This document shows, one piece after another, positions 1-7,554 of a stretch of 64,000 nt of DNA. Location of the stretch: NCBI GenBank assembly GCA_964487745.1, contig CAZASG010000001.1, positions 1-64,000 of the forward strand. The letters run 5' to 3'. Both the position numbers and the translations under genes were made by a program. A model generated the notes under the pieces. That model did no database searches. It saw only the letters and a program-made list of their open reading frames with translations, and was not told the DNA's origin. The stretch's first letter is position 1; each line of letters opens with the position of its first letter. Source of the DNA: Desulfolinea sp964487745 (GTDB taxonomy: Bacteria > Chloroflexota > Anaerolineae > Anaerolineales > Villigracilaceae).

Positions 1-55
1 CCATGGTACCGACGTTCAAATGGGGTTTTGAACGATCAAATGTTTCCTTTGCCAT
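1..55 (-). CDS. tuf: Elongation factor Tu, N-terminal fragment
   Basis: The reverse strand encodes the first 18 residues of EF-Tu (MAKETFDRSKPHLNVGTM); the gene runs off the left edge of the window. EF-Tu is the GTPase that brings aminoacyl-tRNA to the ribosome. An AAGGAG ribosome binding site sits at the normal distance from the ATG. The gene follows three tRNA genes on the same strand and is probably co-transcribed with them, as tufB is in E. coli. The N-terminal sequence is nearly invariant in bacteria, so the call is safe although only the start is visible. Confidence 0.95.
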   Translation of the reverse strand, partial: MAKETFDRSKPHLNVGTM

Positions 56-103
56 TTCTTTCTCCTTGATATTAACAAAAAAAATTCGTTGACCAGCAAC
101 TAG

Positions 104-176
104 AGCCCTCAATGGGATTTGAACCCATGACCTCGTTCTTACCAAGAACGTGCTCTGCCGACTGAGCTATGAGGGC
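104..176 (-). tRNA. tRNA-Thr (anticodon GGU)
   Basis: A 73-nt cloverleaf on the reverse strand. The acceptor stem GCCCTCA/TGAGGGC and T-loop GGTTCAAATC are intact, and anticodon stem CGTTC/GAACG encloses loop TTGGTAA, giving anticodon GGT. The 3' CCA is not encoded. It is the last tRNA before tuf. Confidence 0.97.
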
Positions 177-201
177 TTAGTGCTCTTCCCCAAAAGGGGT
201 G

Positions 202-284
202 TGGGCGGTGAAGGATTCGAACCTCCGAAGGCTTCTGCCATCTGATTTACAGTCAGACCCCGTTGGCCACTTGGGTAACCGCCC
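202..284 (-). tRNA. tRNA-Tyr (anticodon GUA)
   Basis: An 83-nt class II tRNA with a long variable arm. The acceptor is GGGCGGT/ACCGCCC, and anticodon loop CTGTAAA gives GTA. It lies between the two threonine tRNAs on the same strand. The CCA end is not encoded. Confidence 0.97.
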
Positions 285-361
285 GATCTATGTTGTTAAT
301 TGTCGCTAGTCTGAGTTCAAGCCCGTTGTGAATTTGGATTTTCAAATTCTGTACAAGCTAG

Positions 362-434
362 AGCCGACAATGGGAATTGAACCCATAACCTGTCGCTTAC
401 AAGGCGACTGCTCTGCCAATTGAGCTATGTCGGC
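362..434 (-). tRNA. tRNA-Thr (anticodon UGU)
   Basis: A 73-nt cloverleaf. The acceptor is GCCGACA/TGTCGGC, and anticodon stem GTCGC/GCGAC with loop CTTGTAA gives anticodon TGT. It is the first gene of the tRNA-tuf transcription unit, about 20 nt after the predicted transcription start. Confidence 0.97.
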
Positions 435-462
435 AAGGCGCCTCTGCGCTTTAAGCAGAGCG

Positions 463-491
463 ATTATACCAAAAGCTCACTGCCGCGACAA
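463..491 (-). promoter_or_regulatory. Promoter of the tRNA-tuf operon
   Basis: On the reverse strand TTGTCG (486-491) and a perfect TATAAT (463-468) are separated by 17 nt. This is a strong sigma-70 type promoter placed directly upstream of tRNA-Thr(UGU). A CTCTGC/GCAGAG hairpin (442-460) lies in the short leader. Confidence 0.75.
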
Positions 492-597
492 GGCAGTCCC
501 AAAGATATTCTCTTGGGATACAGCGATGGAGTTTATCAGGATTCTAGGGGGACGTCAAGCATATTATTGCAAAAAAATGACAAAACTCAGAAAGTTC

Positions 598-625
598 TTG
601 ACAACTAGCGAAATATGGATAAAAT
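598..625 (+). promoter_or_regulatory. Promoter of the SOS-type ATPase cassette
   Basis: A consensus TTGACA (598-603) and TAAAAT (620-625) are separated by 16 nt. The promoter faces the gene at 663. A LexA-like palindrome overlaps the expected transcription start. Confidence 0.75.
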
Positions 626-626
626 A

Positions 627-642
627 TAGAACATACGTTCTA
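627..642 (+). promoter_or_regulatory. LexA (SOS) box, GAAC-N4-GTTC type
   Basis: A perfect 16-bp palindrome TAGAACATACGTTCTA immediately follows the -10 element. It contains the GAAC-N4-GTTC core of the LexA operator known from Gram-positive bacteria. Its position would block initiation when occupied. Assignment to LexA rests on the motif match and location; the lexA gene itself is not in the window. Confidence 0.7.
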
Positions 643-662
643 AAACCTTATAGGTGGCCACT

Positions 663-1523
663 ATGAATTCTATTAAACGAAATTACGAACTCGCCCTGGA
701 AGCGCTGGAAGAACTTGCTGCGGACCTTGCGCCCAACAACACACAGCCCCCCAGCAGTACGGATCAGACGCCCCCTCGGCTTGCTCCCATGTCCCTGAGC
801 GAGACTCTCGCCGAATTCGGGACTCTGCCACACGATGCCCTCTTCCTCGGGGCGGCATACGATGGGCTGCCCATCCTGCTCAATCTGAGCGACCCCACCC
901 CGGGACCGATCCTGATCGCAGGCGATCAGGGCAGCGGAAAGACCGATCTGCTCAAGATCATCGCCCAGGCAAGCTCGCAGATCTATTTGCCACGAGAAGT
1001 GCAATTTGGCGTTGTCACGAACCATCCCAAAGAATGGCAGGGATTTGAAGAAAACCCGAACTGTATGGGCATTTTCCCGACCTATCATAAGGATGCGGAT
1101 AATCTCATCCTCTCTCTGGCAGATTGGGCACATAATAACCACAGCGAAAAGCGCTTTGCACTGCTTATGATTGATGATCTTGAAGCAGTCATGCAAATGA
1201 ACAAAGATGTGCAGCAAAATCTGCGCTGGCTGCTTTTGCGTGGACCCAATCGTCGGGTGTGGCCCCTCGTTACATTAAACGCCGGTCGTCAGGGACAGGT
1301 ACAACCCTGGTTGGACGCCTTTCGGACGAGGTTGTTCGGATCGGTGAAGAATCTACGCAGCGCGGAAGCAATTCTCCCCACGCGCGGCGCGGCCCTTCAT
1401 CTTCTGGAGCCTAGGCTTCAGTTCGTCTTGAACGAAAACCGTCAGTGGATCAAGTTTTGGATACCATCATTAGAAGAAAAGAAAACAGGAGGCAAAAATG
1501 CAAGCAGGCATGATGTGGTTTGA
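663..1523 (+). CDS. P-loop ATPase, FtsK/HerA-like, putatively SOS-controlled
   Basis: A 286-residue soluble ATPase. Walker A GDQGSGKT lies near residue 90 and Walker B-like LLMIDDLE near residue 175. The compact ATP-binding core, preceded by a short helical N-terminus, resembles single-domain FtsK/HerA-type ATPases; no membrane segment is visible. ATG 663 was chosen over GTG 654 because AGGTGG (652-657) then acts as its ribosome binding site. It overlaps the next gene by 26 nt, so the two are probably translated together. The LexA-like box in the promoter suggests a DNA-damage role, but the exact function is unknown. A DNA-pumping or filament-remodelling ATPase is only one possibility. Confidence 0.75.
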   Translation: MNSIKRNYELALEALEELAADLAPNNTQPPSSTDQTPPRLAPMSLSETLAEFGTLPHDALFLGAAYDGLPILLNLSDPTPGPILIAGDQGSGKTDLLKIIAQASSQIYLPREVQFGVVTNHPKEWQGFEENPNCMGIFPTYHKDADNLILSLADWAHNNHSEKRFALLMIDDLEAVMQMNKDVQQNLRWLLLRGPNRRVWPLVTLNAGRQGQVQPWLDAFRTRLFGSVKNLRSAEAILPTRGAALHLLEPRLQFVLNENRQWIKFWIPSLEEKKTGGKNASRHDVV

Positions 1524-1746
1524 TAATGACAAAAAAACGAGTTTAGCGGCAAAGATCAGCAAAGCAGCGGCATATTATCGCAAAAAATATGGTCGTAACC
1601 CCAATCTTTGTATGGTAAACCCGAGTATGCTAAACGACAAAGAAGATTTGAATGGAAAAATCACCATCCGCCCCTATCAGCCGATCGTGGCAGGGCATTT
1701 ATGGCTCGGAATCGACGATAGCAGAACCATTAAGAAAAAGATTTAG
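1498..1746 (+). CDS. Small hypothetical protein, partner of the ATPase
   Basis: An 82-residue, Lys-rich protein with no recognised domain. AGGAGG precedes the ATG by the usual distance, and the start lies inside the end of the ATPase gene, indicating translational coupling. The sequence has an amphipathic N-terminal helix followed by a basic segment around residues 25-35 (YYRKKYGRNP) and a C-terminal beta-rich part. It has no signal peptide or membrane segment. As the second gene of a two-gene SOS-type cassette it may be a substrate adaptor or DNA-binding subunit; that is inference. Confidence 0.7.
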   Translation: MQAGMMWFDNDKKTSLAAKISKAAAYYRKKYGRNPNLCMVNPSMLNDKEDLNGKITIRPYQPIVAGHLWLGIDDSRTIKKKI

Positions 1747-1760
1747 CCAAACACAAAAAA

Positions 1761-1790
1761 AGCCGAGCATTTCAAGTGCTCGGCTTTTTC
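1761..1790. terminator. Bidirectional terminator between ATPase cassette and acpS
   Basis: Stem GCCGAGCA (1762-1769) pairs with TGCTCGGC (1777-1784), flanked by an A-tract on one side and a T-tract on the other. It can therefore serve both convergent units. Confidence 0.9.
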
Positions 1791-1794
1791 TTTT

Positions 1795-2160
1795 TCAACT
1801 CATCCCCACAACCATCGCAATAGCATGGTCTTGGCTATGACTCAAACTGATCGACCAGTTATGTAACCCTCGTTCTTCCGCAAGACGTAAAGCTGCCCCG
1901 TAGAGATGTAATTCAGGCGCACCGCTTTCGGTACGGTGGACTTCGACTTCTTTCCAACCTATATCCCCGATACCACACCCGAAAGCTTTGGCGACTGCTT
2001 CCTTGGCAGCCCAGCGCGCCGCGAGGGATTCGTTCCGCCCGGCACAATCGGTAAGTTCACGTGGTGTAAAAATGCGCGCGAGAAAGCGTTCGCCGTTCCG
2101 CTCGATGGCAGATGCGACACGTTCGATCTCAATCAGGTCAATTCCTGTTACAAGGGTCAT
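1795..2160 (-). CDS. acpS: Holo-[acyl-carrier-protein] synthase
   Basis: A 121-residue AcpS-type 4'-phosphopantetheinyl transferase, which moves phosphopantetheine from CoA to the serine of acyl carrier protein to activate it for fatty acid synthesis. The family signature is clear: GIDLIEIERV at residues 6-15 with the metal-binding Asp, FTPRE near 32, and RWAAKEAVAKAFG near 49-61 with the catalytic Glu/Lys. The C-terminal WSISLSHSQDHAIA matches the conserved SLSH motif. Length is normal for the family. It is transcribed alone toward the shared terminator. Confidence 0.95.
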   Translation of the reverse strand: MTLVTGIDLIEIERVASAIERNGERFLARIFTPRELTDCAGRNESLAARWAAKEAVAKAFGCGIGDIGWKEVEVHRTESGAPELHLYGAALRLAEERGLHNWSISLSHSQDHAIAMVVGMS

Positions 2161-2178
2161 TTCATTCTCTTCGCTCTA

Positions 2179-2235
2179 GCCGCCGTCCCCGGCGGCGATT
2201 TCACTAGTTTCCCCTACGCCGAGGACGGCGTAGGG
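2179..2235. repeat. Two GC-rich hairpins upstream of acpS
   Basis: GCCGCC/GGCGGC (2179-2196) and a perfect 10-bp stem CCCTACGCCG/CGGCGTAGGG with loop AGGA (2212-2235) lie in the gap between the M16 peptidase gene and acpS. No clear T-tract follows either, so they look more like palindromic repeat debris than a standard terminator. Confidence 0.5.
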
Positions 2236-2245
2236 AGCCCATAAA

Positions 2246-2309
2246 GCTAAGCAATCTTTAATACAGCGGGAGACTGCCACGCCCCGACACACCGGGGCTC
2301 GCAGTGACA
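2246..2309. repeat. Dispersed palindromic repeat, partial copy 1
   Basis: Contains AAGCAATCT, GAGACTGCCACGC and the terminal CTCGCAGTGACA. These are shared with the copy at 33325-33415 and, more divergently, with 17533-17621 and 63317-63396. Only the right-hand part of the element is present. Confidence 0.7.
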
Positions 2310-2315
2310 AATCTC

Positions 2316-3584
2316 TTAGGGTCCCGCAGTTGCAATGGCAACACGCTCGGGCTGGATATATTTCTTCGCCACAGCTTGAATATCTGCACGTGTCACTGCG
2401 CGGACAAAATCGGCGTAATTGCGATAATAATCCAAGCCAAGATCATAACGCTCGATATTGAGCAGTGCACCCGCTACACCCTGATTGGATTCAAGGGAGA
2501 GCGGCAAACGTCCGATGTAGTTGGTCTGGTTATCGAGCAATTCTTCTTCAGCAACGCCATTCTCGGTGAAGTTTTCCATCTCTTCAAGGATAAGATCAAT
2601 TGCTTTTCCAAGGTTATCAGGATTTACGCCTGCACTGACATACCAAGCCCCGGGACCAATGCCCGCGCTCAGGCTGGAGTAAGCATAATAAGCTAAGCCC
2701 GATTGCTCACGCACCACATCGCCGATGCGCCCCATCAGCCCAAAGCGACCGAGAATGGAATTACCTAACGAAGCTGCCATGAAGTCGTCATCCCGGCGTT
2801 TGGGGCCGAGAAATCCCAGCATCAGGTCGGATTGGGATTTGCCATCAATCGTGTGGTGACGTTGGATCCGCTCAGCAAGCGAAGGCATATCTTCCACAAC
2901 GGGTTTGGCTGCCTGGGCAGAATTCTCCCAGTCGCCGAGCATTTGCTCGACCTGCGCGACCGCATCATCTGTGGAGATCGAGCCGACCACAGAGATCACC
3001 ATCCCATGCGGACCATATTTTTCGCGGTGGAAATCCACTAAGTCATCACGCGTGATGGCTTCTATCGTTTCGGGAAAACCGTCATTCGGCAGACTGTAGG
3101 GATGCCCTTCGTACAGAATCTCATCAAAGATCATTTCTGCCATGTCGCGTGTGTCCTGCGCGCGCAGGGCAAGCCCCGTCTGGTGTTGGACACGCAAGCG
3201 TTCGACATGCTCATCGGGGAAAGTCGGTTCACGCAAGCCATCCGAGAGCATTTCCAGCAAAAGCGGCAGATCTTCGGCGAGAGAGCGCCCGCCAAAGGCG
3301 ACGCTGTGCGTACGTGCATCGAAACCAAAACTGGCACCAACCGATTCAAGGGCGTCGTAGATACTCTGGAAATCCCGTTTGTGGTTACCACGCATCAAGC
3401 AGGCTGCGGTGAAATCCGCCAAGCCAAGTTTCTCTTTTGGATCAAATAGCGCACCACCGGAGAAGTAGCCGCTCAAAACCACCGAGGGACTGTTGAAATT
3501 TGTGCGGCAAAGCACCGTGATGCCATTTTTCAAAACGACACGAGTAACATCATCACTGCCGGGGAGAGAATTGAACTTAGTCAT
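2316..3584 (-). CDS. M16 family peptidase-like protein, non-catalytic subunit
   Basis: A 422-residue insulinase/pitrilysin-fold protein. It resembles the M16 C-terminal domain throughout but lacks the HxxEH zinc motif in the expected N-terminal position (there it reads LGLADFTAACLMRG). In two-subunit M16 proteases, as in mitochondrial processing peptidase, the partner without the motif helps bind substrate. The gene directly follows a catalytic M16 gene and overlaps it by 8 nt. ATG 3584 is preceded by GGAGGTG, which sets the start. It likely forms a heterodimer with its neighbour in the cytoplasm; no signal peptide is seen. Confidence 0.88.
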   Translation of the reverse strand: MTKFNSLPGSDDVTRVVLKNGITVLCRTNFNSPSVVLSGYFSGGALFDPKEKLGLADFTAACLMRGNHKRDFQSIYDALESVGASFGFDARTHSVAFGGRSLAEDLPLLLEMLSDGLREPTFPDEHVERLRVQHQTGLALRAQDTRDMAEMIFDEILYEGHPYSLPNDGFPETIEAITRDDLVDFHREKYGPHGMVISVVGSISTDDAVAQVEQMLGDWENSAQAAKPVVEDMPSLAERIQRHHTIDGKSQSDLMLGFLGPKRRDDDFMAASLGNSILGRFGLMGRIGDVVREQSGLAYYAYSSLSAGIGPGAWYVSAGVNPDNLGKAIDLILEEMENFTENGVAEEELLDNQTNYIGRLPLSLESNQGVAGALLNIERYDLGLDYYRNYADFVRAVTRADIQAVAKKYIQPERVAIATAGP

Positions 3585-4869
3585 TTTCCACCTCCCCGTT
3601 CTCAGGCAGGTACACACCGATCACACGCGTCTGCGGACGCAAATATTTTTGCGCCACACGCTGCACATCATCGGGCGTGACAGCCGCCAGATTATCGAGA
3701 TAATTCAGGAACCAATCGTAATCGGCGAACATCTCAGCATAGCCCAGCCAAAAAGCCTGATTGGTGATACTCTCGCTCCCGTAGGCAAAAAGGGCGCGCG
3801 CCTGCTTGACGGCCCGTTCCACTTCGTCGGTGGAGACCAGATCATTCTGCACACGGGCGATTTCGTCGTCGAAGACAGCCAGAGCCTCGTCCGGCGTTCG
3901 TTCGGGGCGGGTGATCATCGTGAAATTATAAAGATAGGGATCAATCGTCGCCTGGGCGCTGGCATGCACACTAACGGTGAGCTCTTTTTCAACGAGAGCA
4001 CGATAAAGTCGCGAAGTTTTATTGGATATGCCGCCCCCGAACATATTCAGATTACTCGCGCCCGCCAACAAACTGTCCAGCACGGTTAATGGGAAGAAGT
4101 CCGGGTCGGCAGCTGACGGGAAACGATACGCAATTTGAAGGTAGGTCGTCTCGCCTTCTCCTTCAACGGTCAGACGCATCCCACCATTTGCTTCCGGTTC
4201 AGGTCTGGAGAGCCGCTGAGGATCATCTCCCCGTTTAATCCCGCCGTAAAGCTCCTCGATGCGACCAAGCATCTCTTCTGTTTCAAAATCTCCTGCTACC
4301 GCCATGACGGCGTTATTCGGCGTGTAATAAGTCTGGTAATGGTTGTAGAGATCATCGCGGCTCATGCTGTGGAGATCCGCCATATCACCGATAACCTTAT
4401 GATGATAGGAATGCACGCGAAATGCGGCGGCTTGCACGGCTTCGCTCAACCTGAACATGGGACGATTTTCATTCCCCTCGCGTTCTGAAATAACGACTGT
4501 GCGCTCGGAGGCAACTTCTTCGGGATCGAAAACGCTGTTTGTCATGCGATCCGCTTCAAGACGCAGCGCAAGATCGATCTTGTCTGCGGGCATGGTCTCA
4601 AAATAGGTCGTCCAGTCGAGATAGGTAAAAGCGTTCCAGACACCGCCCTCGCGCGAGATGGCTTTATCCAAGACATTGGCAGGGAATTGGGGCGTGCCCT
4701 TGAACTGCATATGCTCCACCCAATGCGAGATGCCGGTCTTGCCCGGCACTTCATCGCGCGAGCCGACGCGGTACCACATCCACGAGGAGATCAACGCTGC
4801 GGTATGGATTTCCTTGAGCATAACGGTGAGACCGTTATCAAGGGTTTTCCTAGTGATTTTTTCTGTCAT
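3577..4869 (-). CDS. M16 family zinc peptidase, catalytic subunit
   Basis: A 430-residue insulinase-family metallopeptidase. The inverted zinc motif HWVEH is at residues 49-53 (HxxEH), followed by MQFKGT as in processing peptidase beta-type subunits. A downstream acidic motif (SERTVVISERE, about residue 125) supplies the third ligand. The C-terminal half carries the second M16 domain. It is the first gene of a two-gene operon with a motif-less partner. The substrate is unknown; family members degrade or trim peptides. Confidence 0.92.
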   Translation of the reverse strand: MTEKITRKTLDNGLTVMLKEIHTAALISSWMWYRVGSRDEVPGKTGISHWVEHMQFKGTPQFPANVLDKAISREGGVWNAFTYLDWTTYFETMPADKIDLALRLEADRMTNSVFDPEEVASERTVVISEREGNENRPMFRLSEAVQAAAFRVHSYHHKVIGDMADLHSMSRDDLYNHYQTYYTPNNAVMAVAGDFETEEMLGRIEELYGGIKRGDDPQRLSRPEPEANGGMRLTVEGEGETTYLQIAYRFPSAADPDFFPLTVLDSLLAGASNLNMFGGGISNKTSRLYRALVEKELTVSVHASAQATIDPYLYNFTMITRPERTPDEALAVFDDEIARVQNDLVSTDEVERAVKQARALFAYGSESITNQAFWLGYAEMFADYDWFLNYLDNLAAVTPDDVQRVAQKYLRPQTRVIGVYLPENGEVEND

Positions 4870-4896
4870 TAGACTCCAAAAAATACTTCTAAACTT

Positions 4897-5715
4897 TTAT
4901 TGAGAAATGTTCTGCGGACAAATATCTTCCCCCGCCAGTGTTTTTGCACTGGGGGAAACCAAACAATATAAAGGCTCGACGACTTCCTGCAAGCCGACAA
5001 ATGGAGTATGCAGGTCTGTTTCTGCAAGTTCAATATCAACAGGCACATTCAGTTTAATAGGGATCATCTCGTTCACAGGCACTTCGAGATTGAGAATGAT
5101 CGGCAGATTTGTCCCTGCCGGCAAGGTAACTGTCGCCGGGGCGTTGAAGATATTCAATCCGCCTGTGGTTAGGGCAACACGAGCGCCGTCAATAGTAATA
5201 TCTTCGCTCAAGATCACGGTTGTTTCCTGATTGAGCCCCAGCGTGAACTGAACAGGGATCTCATCATCCACTTCGATAGTGGTAATAATATGCGCCTGAT
5301 CCATTAACTGAAAGTTGTCATATAAGCCTTTCAACAGAACTTTTGGGGTATCCATATTAAGCTCTTCGGGGATGTTCAGGATGGTGTAATTTTGATAAAG
5401 TCCGATCAGTAGGGCCACCACAACAACGTTGACCAACATCGAAATAGCGCTGGCAAGCGTCCATAAGGCGCGTAACGAGTTTTCCCAAAAAGAACGTTCC
5501 CCTACTACATCATCTTTATCTTTTTTCTCCACCGGCTGTGAGAAGACTCTGGGCCTCGTTTCTTCTATTTTTTTGGGCGCCATTGATGTTCGCTTGGGAA
5601 TATTCGCAAATATATCATCCCTTTTCTCTTCGATCGGAGGCTCCTTTGCAGGAGATGAAAGAATATCATTTAGTTTTTTTCCGAGACTATTCTCATCTTT
5701 TGTAGGCTGAGACAT
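4897..5715 (-). CDS. Conserved single-pass membrane protein of unknown function
   Basis: A 272-residue protein. Residues 1-85 are a charged, probably cytoplasmic tail rich in Lys, Glu and Pro. One strong transmembrane helix follows (about residues 90-115, ASAISMLVNVVVVALLIGLY). The rest is a Thr/Val-rich beta-like domain (APATVTLPAG, VPVNEMIPIKLNVPVDIEL) likely outside the cell. ATG 5715 is preceded by GGAGGAG, which fixes the start. It lies 27 nt upstream of the M16 pair and could share its transcript. I do not recognise a family. Confidence 0.75.
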   Translation of the reverse strand: MSQPTKDENSLGKKLNDILSSPAKEPPIEEKRDDIFANIPKRTSMAPKKIEETRPRVFSQPVEKKDKDDVVGERSFWENSLRALWTLASAISMLVNVVVVALLIGLYQNYTILNIPEELNMDTPKVLLKGLYDNFQLMDQAHIITTIEVDDEIPVQFTLGLNQETTVILSEDITIDGARVALTTGGLNIFNAPATVTLPAGTNLPIILNLEVPVNEMIPIKLNVPVDIELAETDLHTPFVGLQEVVEPLYCLVSPSAKTLAGEDICPQNISQ

Positions 5716-5813
5716 AAAACTCCTCCAAATACCGTCTAAAAATGAATGGAATAATCTTAGCACAGAGAGACAAAAAAGGGTGAAAGACCCGCATATTACC
5801 CCGTTTGGGGCAC

Positions 5814-5842
5814 TTGTGATTCAGGAGACAGGCATCTATAAT
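5814..5842 (+). promoter_or_regulatory. Promoter of lipoprotein gene
   Basis: TTGTGA (5814-5819), a 17-nt spacer and TATAAT (5837-5842), 31 nt ahead of the ATG at 5874. Confidence 0.7.
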
Positions 5843-5873
5843 GAAAACGTCTACTAGATAAAGAGGAGAAAAC

Positions 5874-6875
5874 ATGAAGAAGACAAAATATCTCTTGCTC
5901 ACGCTACTCATCACTACAACAATGCTACTTGGAGCATGTAACCTCCCTCAGGGACAGAGCGATGAAGATGCCGATGCAACCACCGTCGCCGAAACCGCTG
6001 CGGCAGTCTTCACGCATGCTGCGGAAACTGCTGCAGCAACAGGACCAACCGCAACATCTCCTGCGCCGGTTCCCGCCACAGCGACTGCCATCCCCACAAA
6101 TACGCTCTTCCCCACCCAGGCTGCCACGGCAACAAAAACGCCGATCCCCTGTAATCGTGCCAGCTTCGTCAAGGATGTCACCATTCCTGACAACACCAAT
6201 ATCGATGCGGGCGCAACTTTCACAAAAACCTGGCGTCTGAAGAATAACGGCTCCTGCACGTGGACCTCTGGCTACGTTCTGCTCTTTGATAGCGGCGACC
6301 AGATGGGTGCCCCGGCTACAGCCAGCATCACATCGGGTTCCGTTGCCCCTGGAGCAACCGTCGATATTTCAGTCGATCTGACCGCTCCCGCCACCCCCGG
6401 CACATATCAGGGCAACTTCAAGCTGCGTTCACCCGACAATATCGTTTTCGGCATCAATGCCGATGGTCAGGGACCATTCTGGGTCAAGATCGTTGTCCCA
6501 ACGCCATCCCCAACGCCTACAGCAACTACCGTTCCAAAACCTGATCTTTACATTTCACAGATCACTTATAGTCCTGCAGCACCAAAACAAGGCGACCTCG
6601 TTACTGTCTCTGTAACAACATATAATGGTGGCAATGCCGCAGCTGGAGCATATACTGTTGAGTGGTATCCTGCGAACGGATCACCCTTAGGCTGCACATG
6701 GCCTGTTGCAGGCAATAACGCAGGCGGTGGAAAAGTGCTCACATGTACATACACCTACGGTGGTTGGAACCACGCCTATGAAACAAGAGCCGTTGCAGAT
6801 TCCGCAAATGTCATTGACGAAAGCGATGAGACAAATAATACAAAAACACAAATTCTGGATGTAAGCCCTCCGTAA
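5874..6875 (+). CDS. Lipoprotein with NBR1-type Ig-like and CARDB domains
   Basis: A 333-residue secreted lipoprotein. A signal peptide ends in the lipobox LGAC (Cys about residue 22). A Pro/Thr/Ala-rich linker (to about 95) leads to an NBR1 central-domain-like Ig fold (about residues 100-205; TFTKTWRLKNNGSCTW, SVAPGATVDISVDL). A second short Pro/Thr linker precedes a CARDB-type adhesion domain (about 225-330; PDLYISQITYSP, DESDETNNT). Such modular lipoproteins are typical of Chloroflexota cell surfaces and probably bind protein or carbohydrate. AGAGGAG precedes the start. It is a single-gene unit with its own promoter and terminator. Confidence 0.88.
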   Translation: MKKTKYLLLTLLITTTMLLGACNLPQGQSDEDADATTVAETAAAVFTHAAETAAATGPTATSPAPVPATATAIPTNTLFPTQAATATKTPIPCNRASFVKDVTIPDNTNIDAGATFTKTWRLKNNGSCTWTSGYVLLFDSGDQMGAPATASITSGSVAPGATVDISVDLTAPATPGTYQGNFKLRSPDNIVFGINADGQGPFWVKIVVPTPSPTPTATTVPKPDLYISQITYSPAAPKQGDLVTVSVTTYNGGNAAAGAYTVEWYPANGSPLGCTWPVAGNNAGGGKVLTCTYTYGGWNHAYETRAVADSANVIDESDETNNTKTQILDVSPP

Positions 6876-6898
6876 AGAAAAATTTAATTGAAGATGAT

Positions 6899-6933
6899 AA
6901 AATAGGGCGCAGAAATTGCGCCCTATTTTATTT
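6899..6933 (+). terminator. Terminator after lipoprotein gene
   Basis: A perfect 13-bp stem AAAATAGGGCGCA/TGCGCCCTATTTT with a 5-nt loop, followed by ATTT. Confidence 0.9.
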
Positions 6934-7022
6934 GGAGACGCACATAATCTGAAACCTGCTACCGCTAAAAAACATCTCTTTGAAGAAAAAGAGCAACCCT
7001 TAATAAAAAACGAGAAGAATCC

Positions 7023-7484
7023 ATGTTTAAACGTACACCATCCAGCCCCGAATCCCCGCAACCCATCCCCACCGTCGAGCGGATCACCTCTGTGCTTGGC
7101 TCCGGCGTCATCTGGCACGGCGACCTTGATGGTAGCGGCGGCGTGCGAATCGAAGGTGCCTTTGAAGGCAAGATCGCCCTGCGCGGCATGCTCGTCGTCG
7201 GCGAGACAGGGCGTGTCACCTGCGAGAATATCCGCGCCAACACCGTCATCGTCGCAGGGGCAGTGCGCGGCAATATCACCACCCAAAAGCTCGAGATCCG
7301 CGCCACCGGACGCGTCTGGGGCGATGTGGTCACGACCGCCTTCGTCACCGAAGAAGGCTCCTTCCTGCGTGGGCAGATCCGCATGGAAGAAAGCGTCGAT
7401 CTCGATCTCGGTCCCGCCCCGGAATCAACTCCCGCCGAAGAAGCGGATGCAACGATCCCGGACGAAGAGAATACCGAAAAATAA
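7023..7484 (+). CDS. Bactofilin (polymer-forming cytoskeletal protein)
   Basis: A 153-residue protein with a central right-handed beta-helix of the bactofilin/DUF583 type (about residues 25-125). The repeating turns are visible as GVIWHGDLDGSGGVRIEGAFEG and GAVRGNITTQKLEIRATGRVWG, each near 17-20 residues. The N- and C-termini are proline-rich and acidic, as usual. Bactofilins self-assemble into filaments that scaffold cell-wall enzymes or shape. The gene stands alone between two terminators. Its start is supported by family length; the ribosome binding site is weak (AAACGAGAAG). Confidence 0.92.
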   Translation: MFKRTPSSPESPQPIPTVERITSVLGSGVIWHGDLDGSGGVRIEGAFEGKIALRGMLVVGETGRVTCENIRANTVIVAGAVRGNITTQKLEIRATGRVWGDVVTTAFVTEEGSFLRGQIRMEESVDLDLGPAPESTPAEEADATIPDEENTEK

Positions 7485-7502
7485 AGAATATTTACCAAAT
7501 AC

Positions 7503-7535
7503 AAAATCCCGAAGAAAAATTCTTCGGGATTTTTG
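7503..7535. terminator. Terminator between bactofilin and HIT genes
   Basis: A 14-bp stem AAAATCCCGAAGAA/TTCTTCGGGATTTT with loop AAA. A/T tracts on both sides allow use by both convergent genes. Confidence 0.9.
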
Positions 7536-7554
7536 ATTCTTATAAAGATAGCTT

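Noticed and set aside
177..201. Possible tRNA-Gly between tRNA-Tyr and tRNA-Thr as in E. coli
   Set aside because: Only 25 nt separate the genes, which is too short for a tRNA.
654..662. GTG start three codons upstream for the ATPase
   Set aside because: The GTG lies inside the AGGTGG that is well placed as ribosome binding site for ATG 663.
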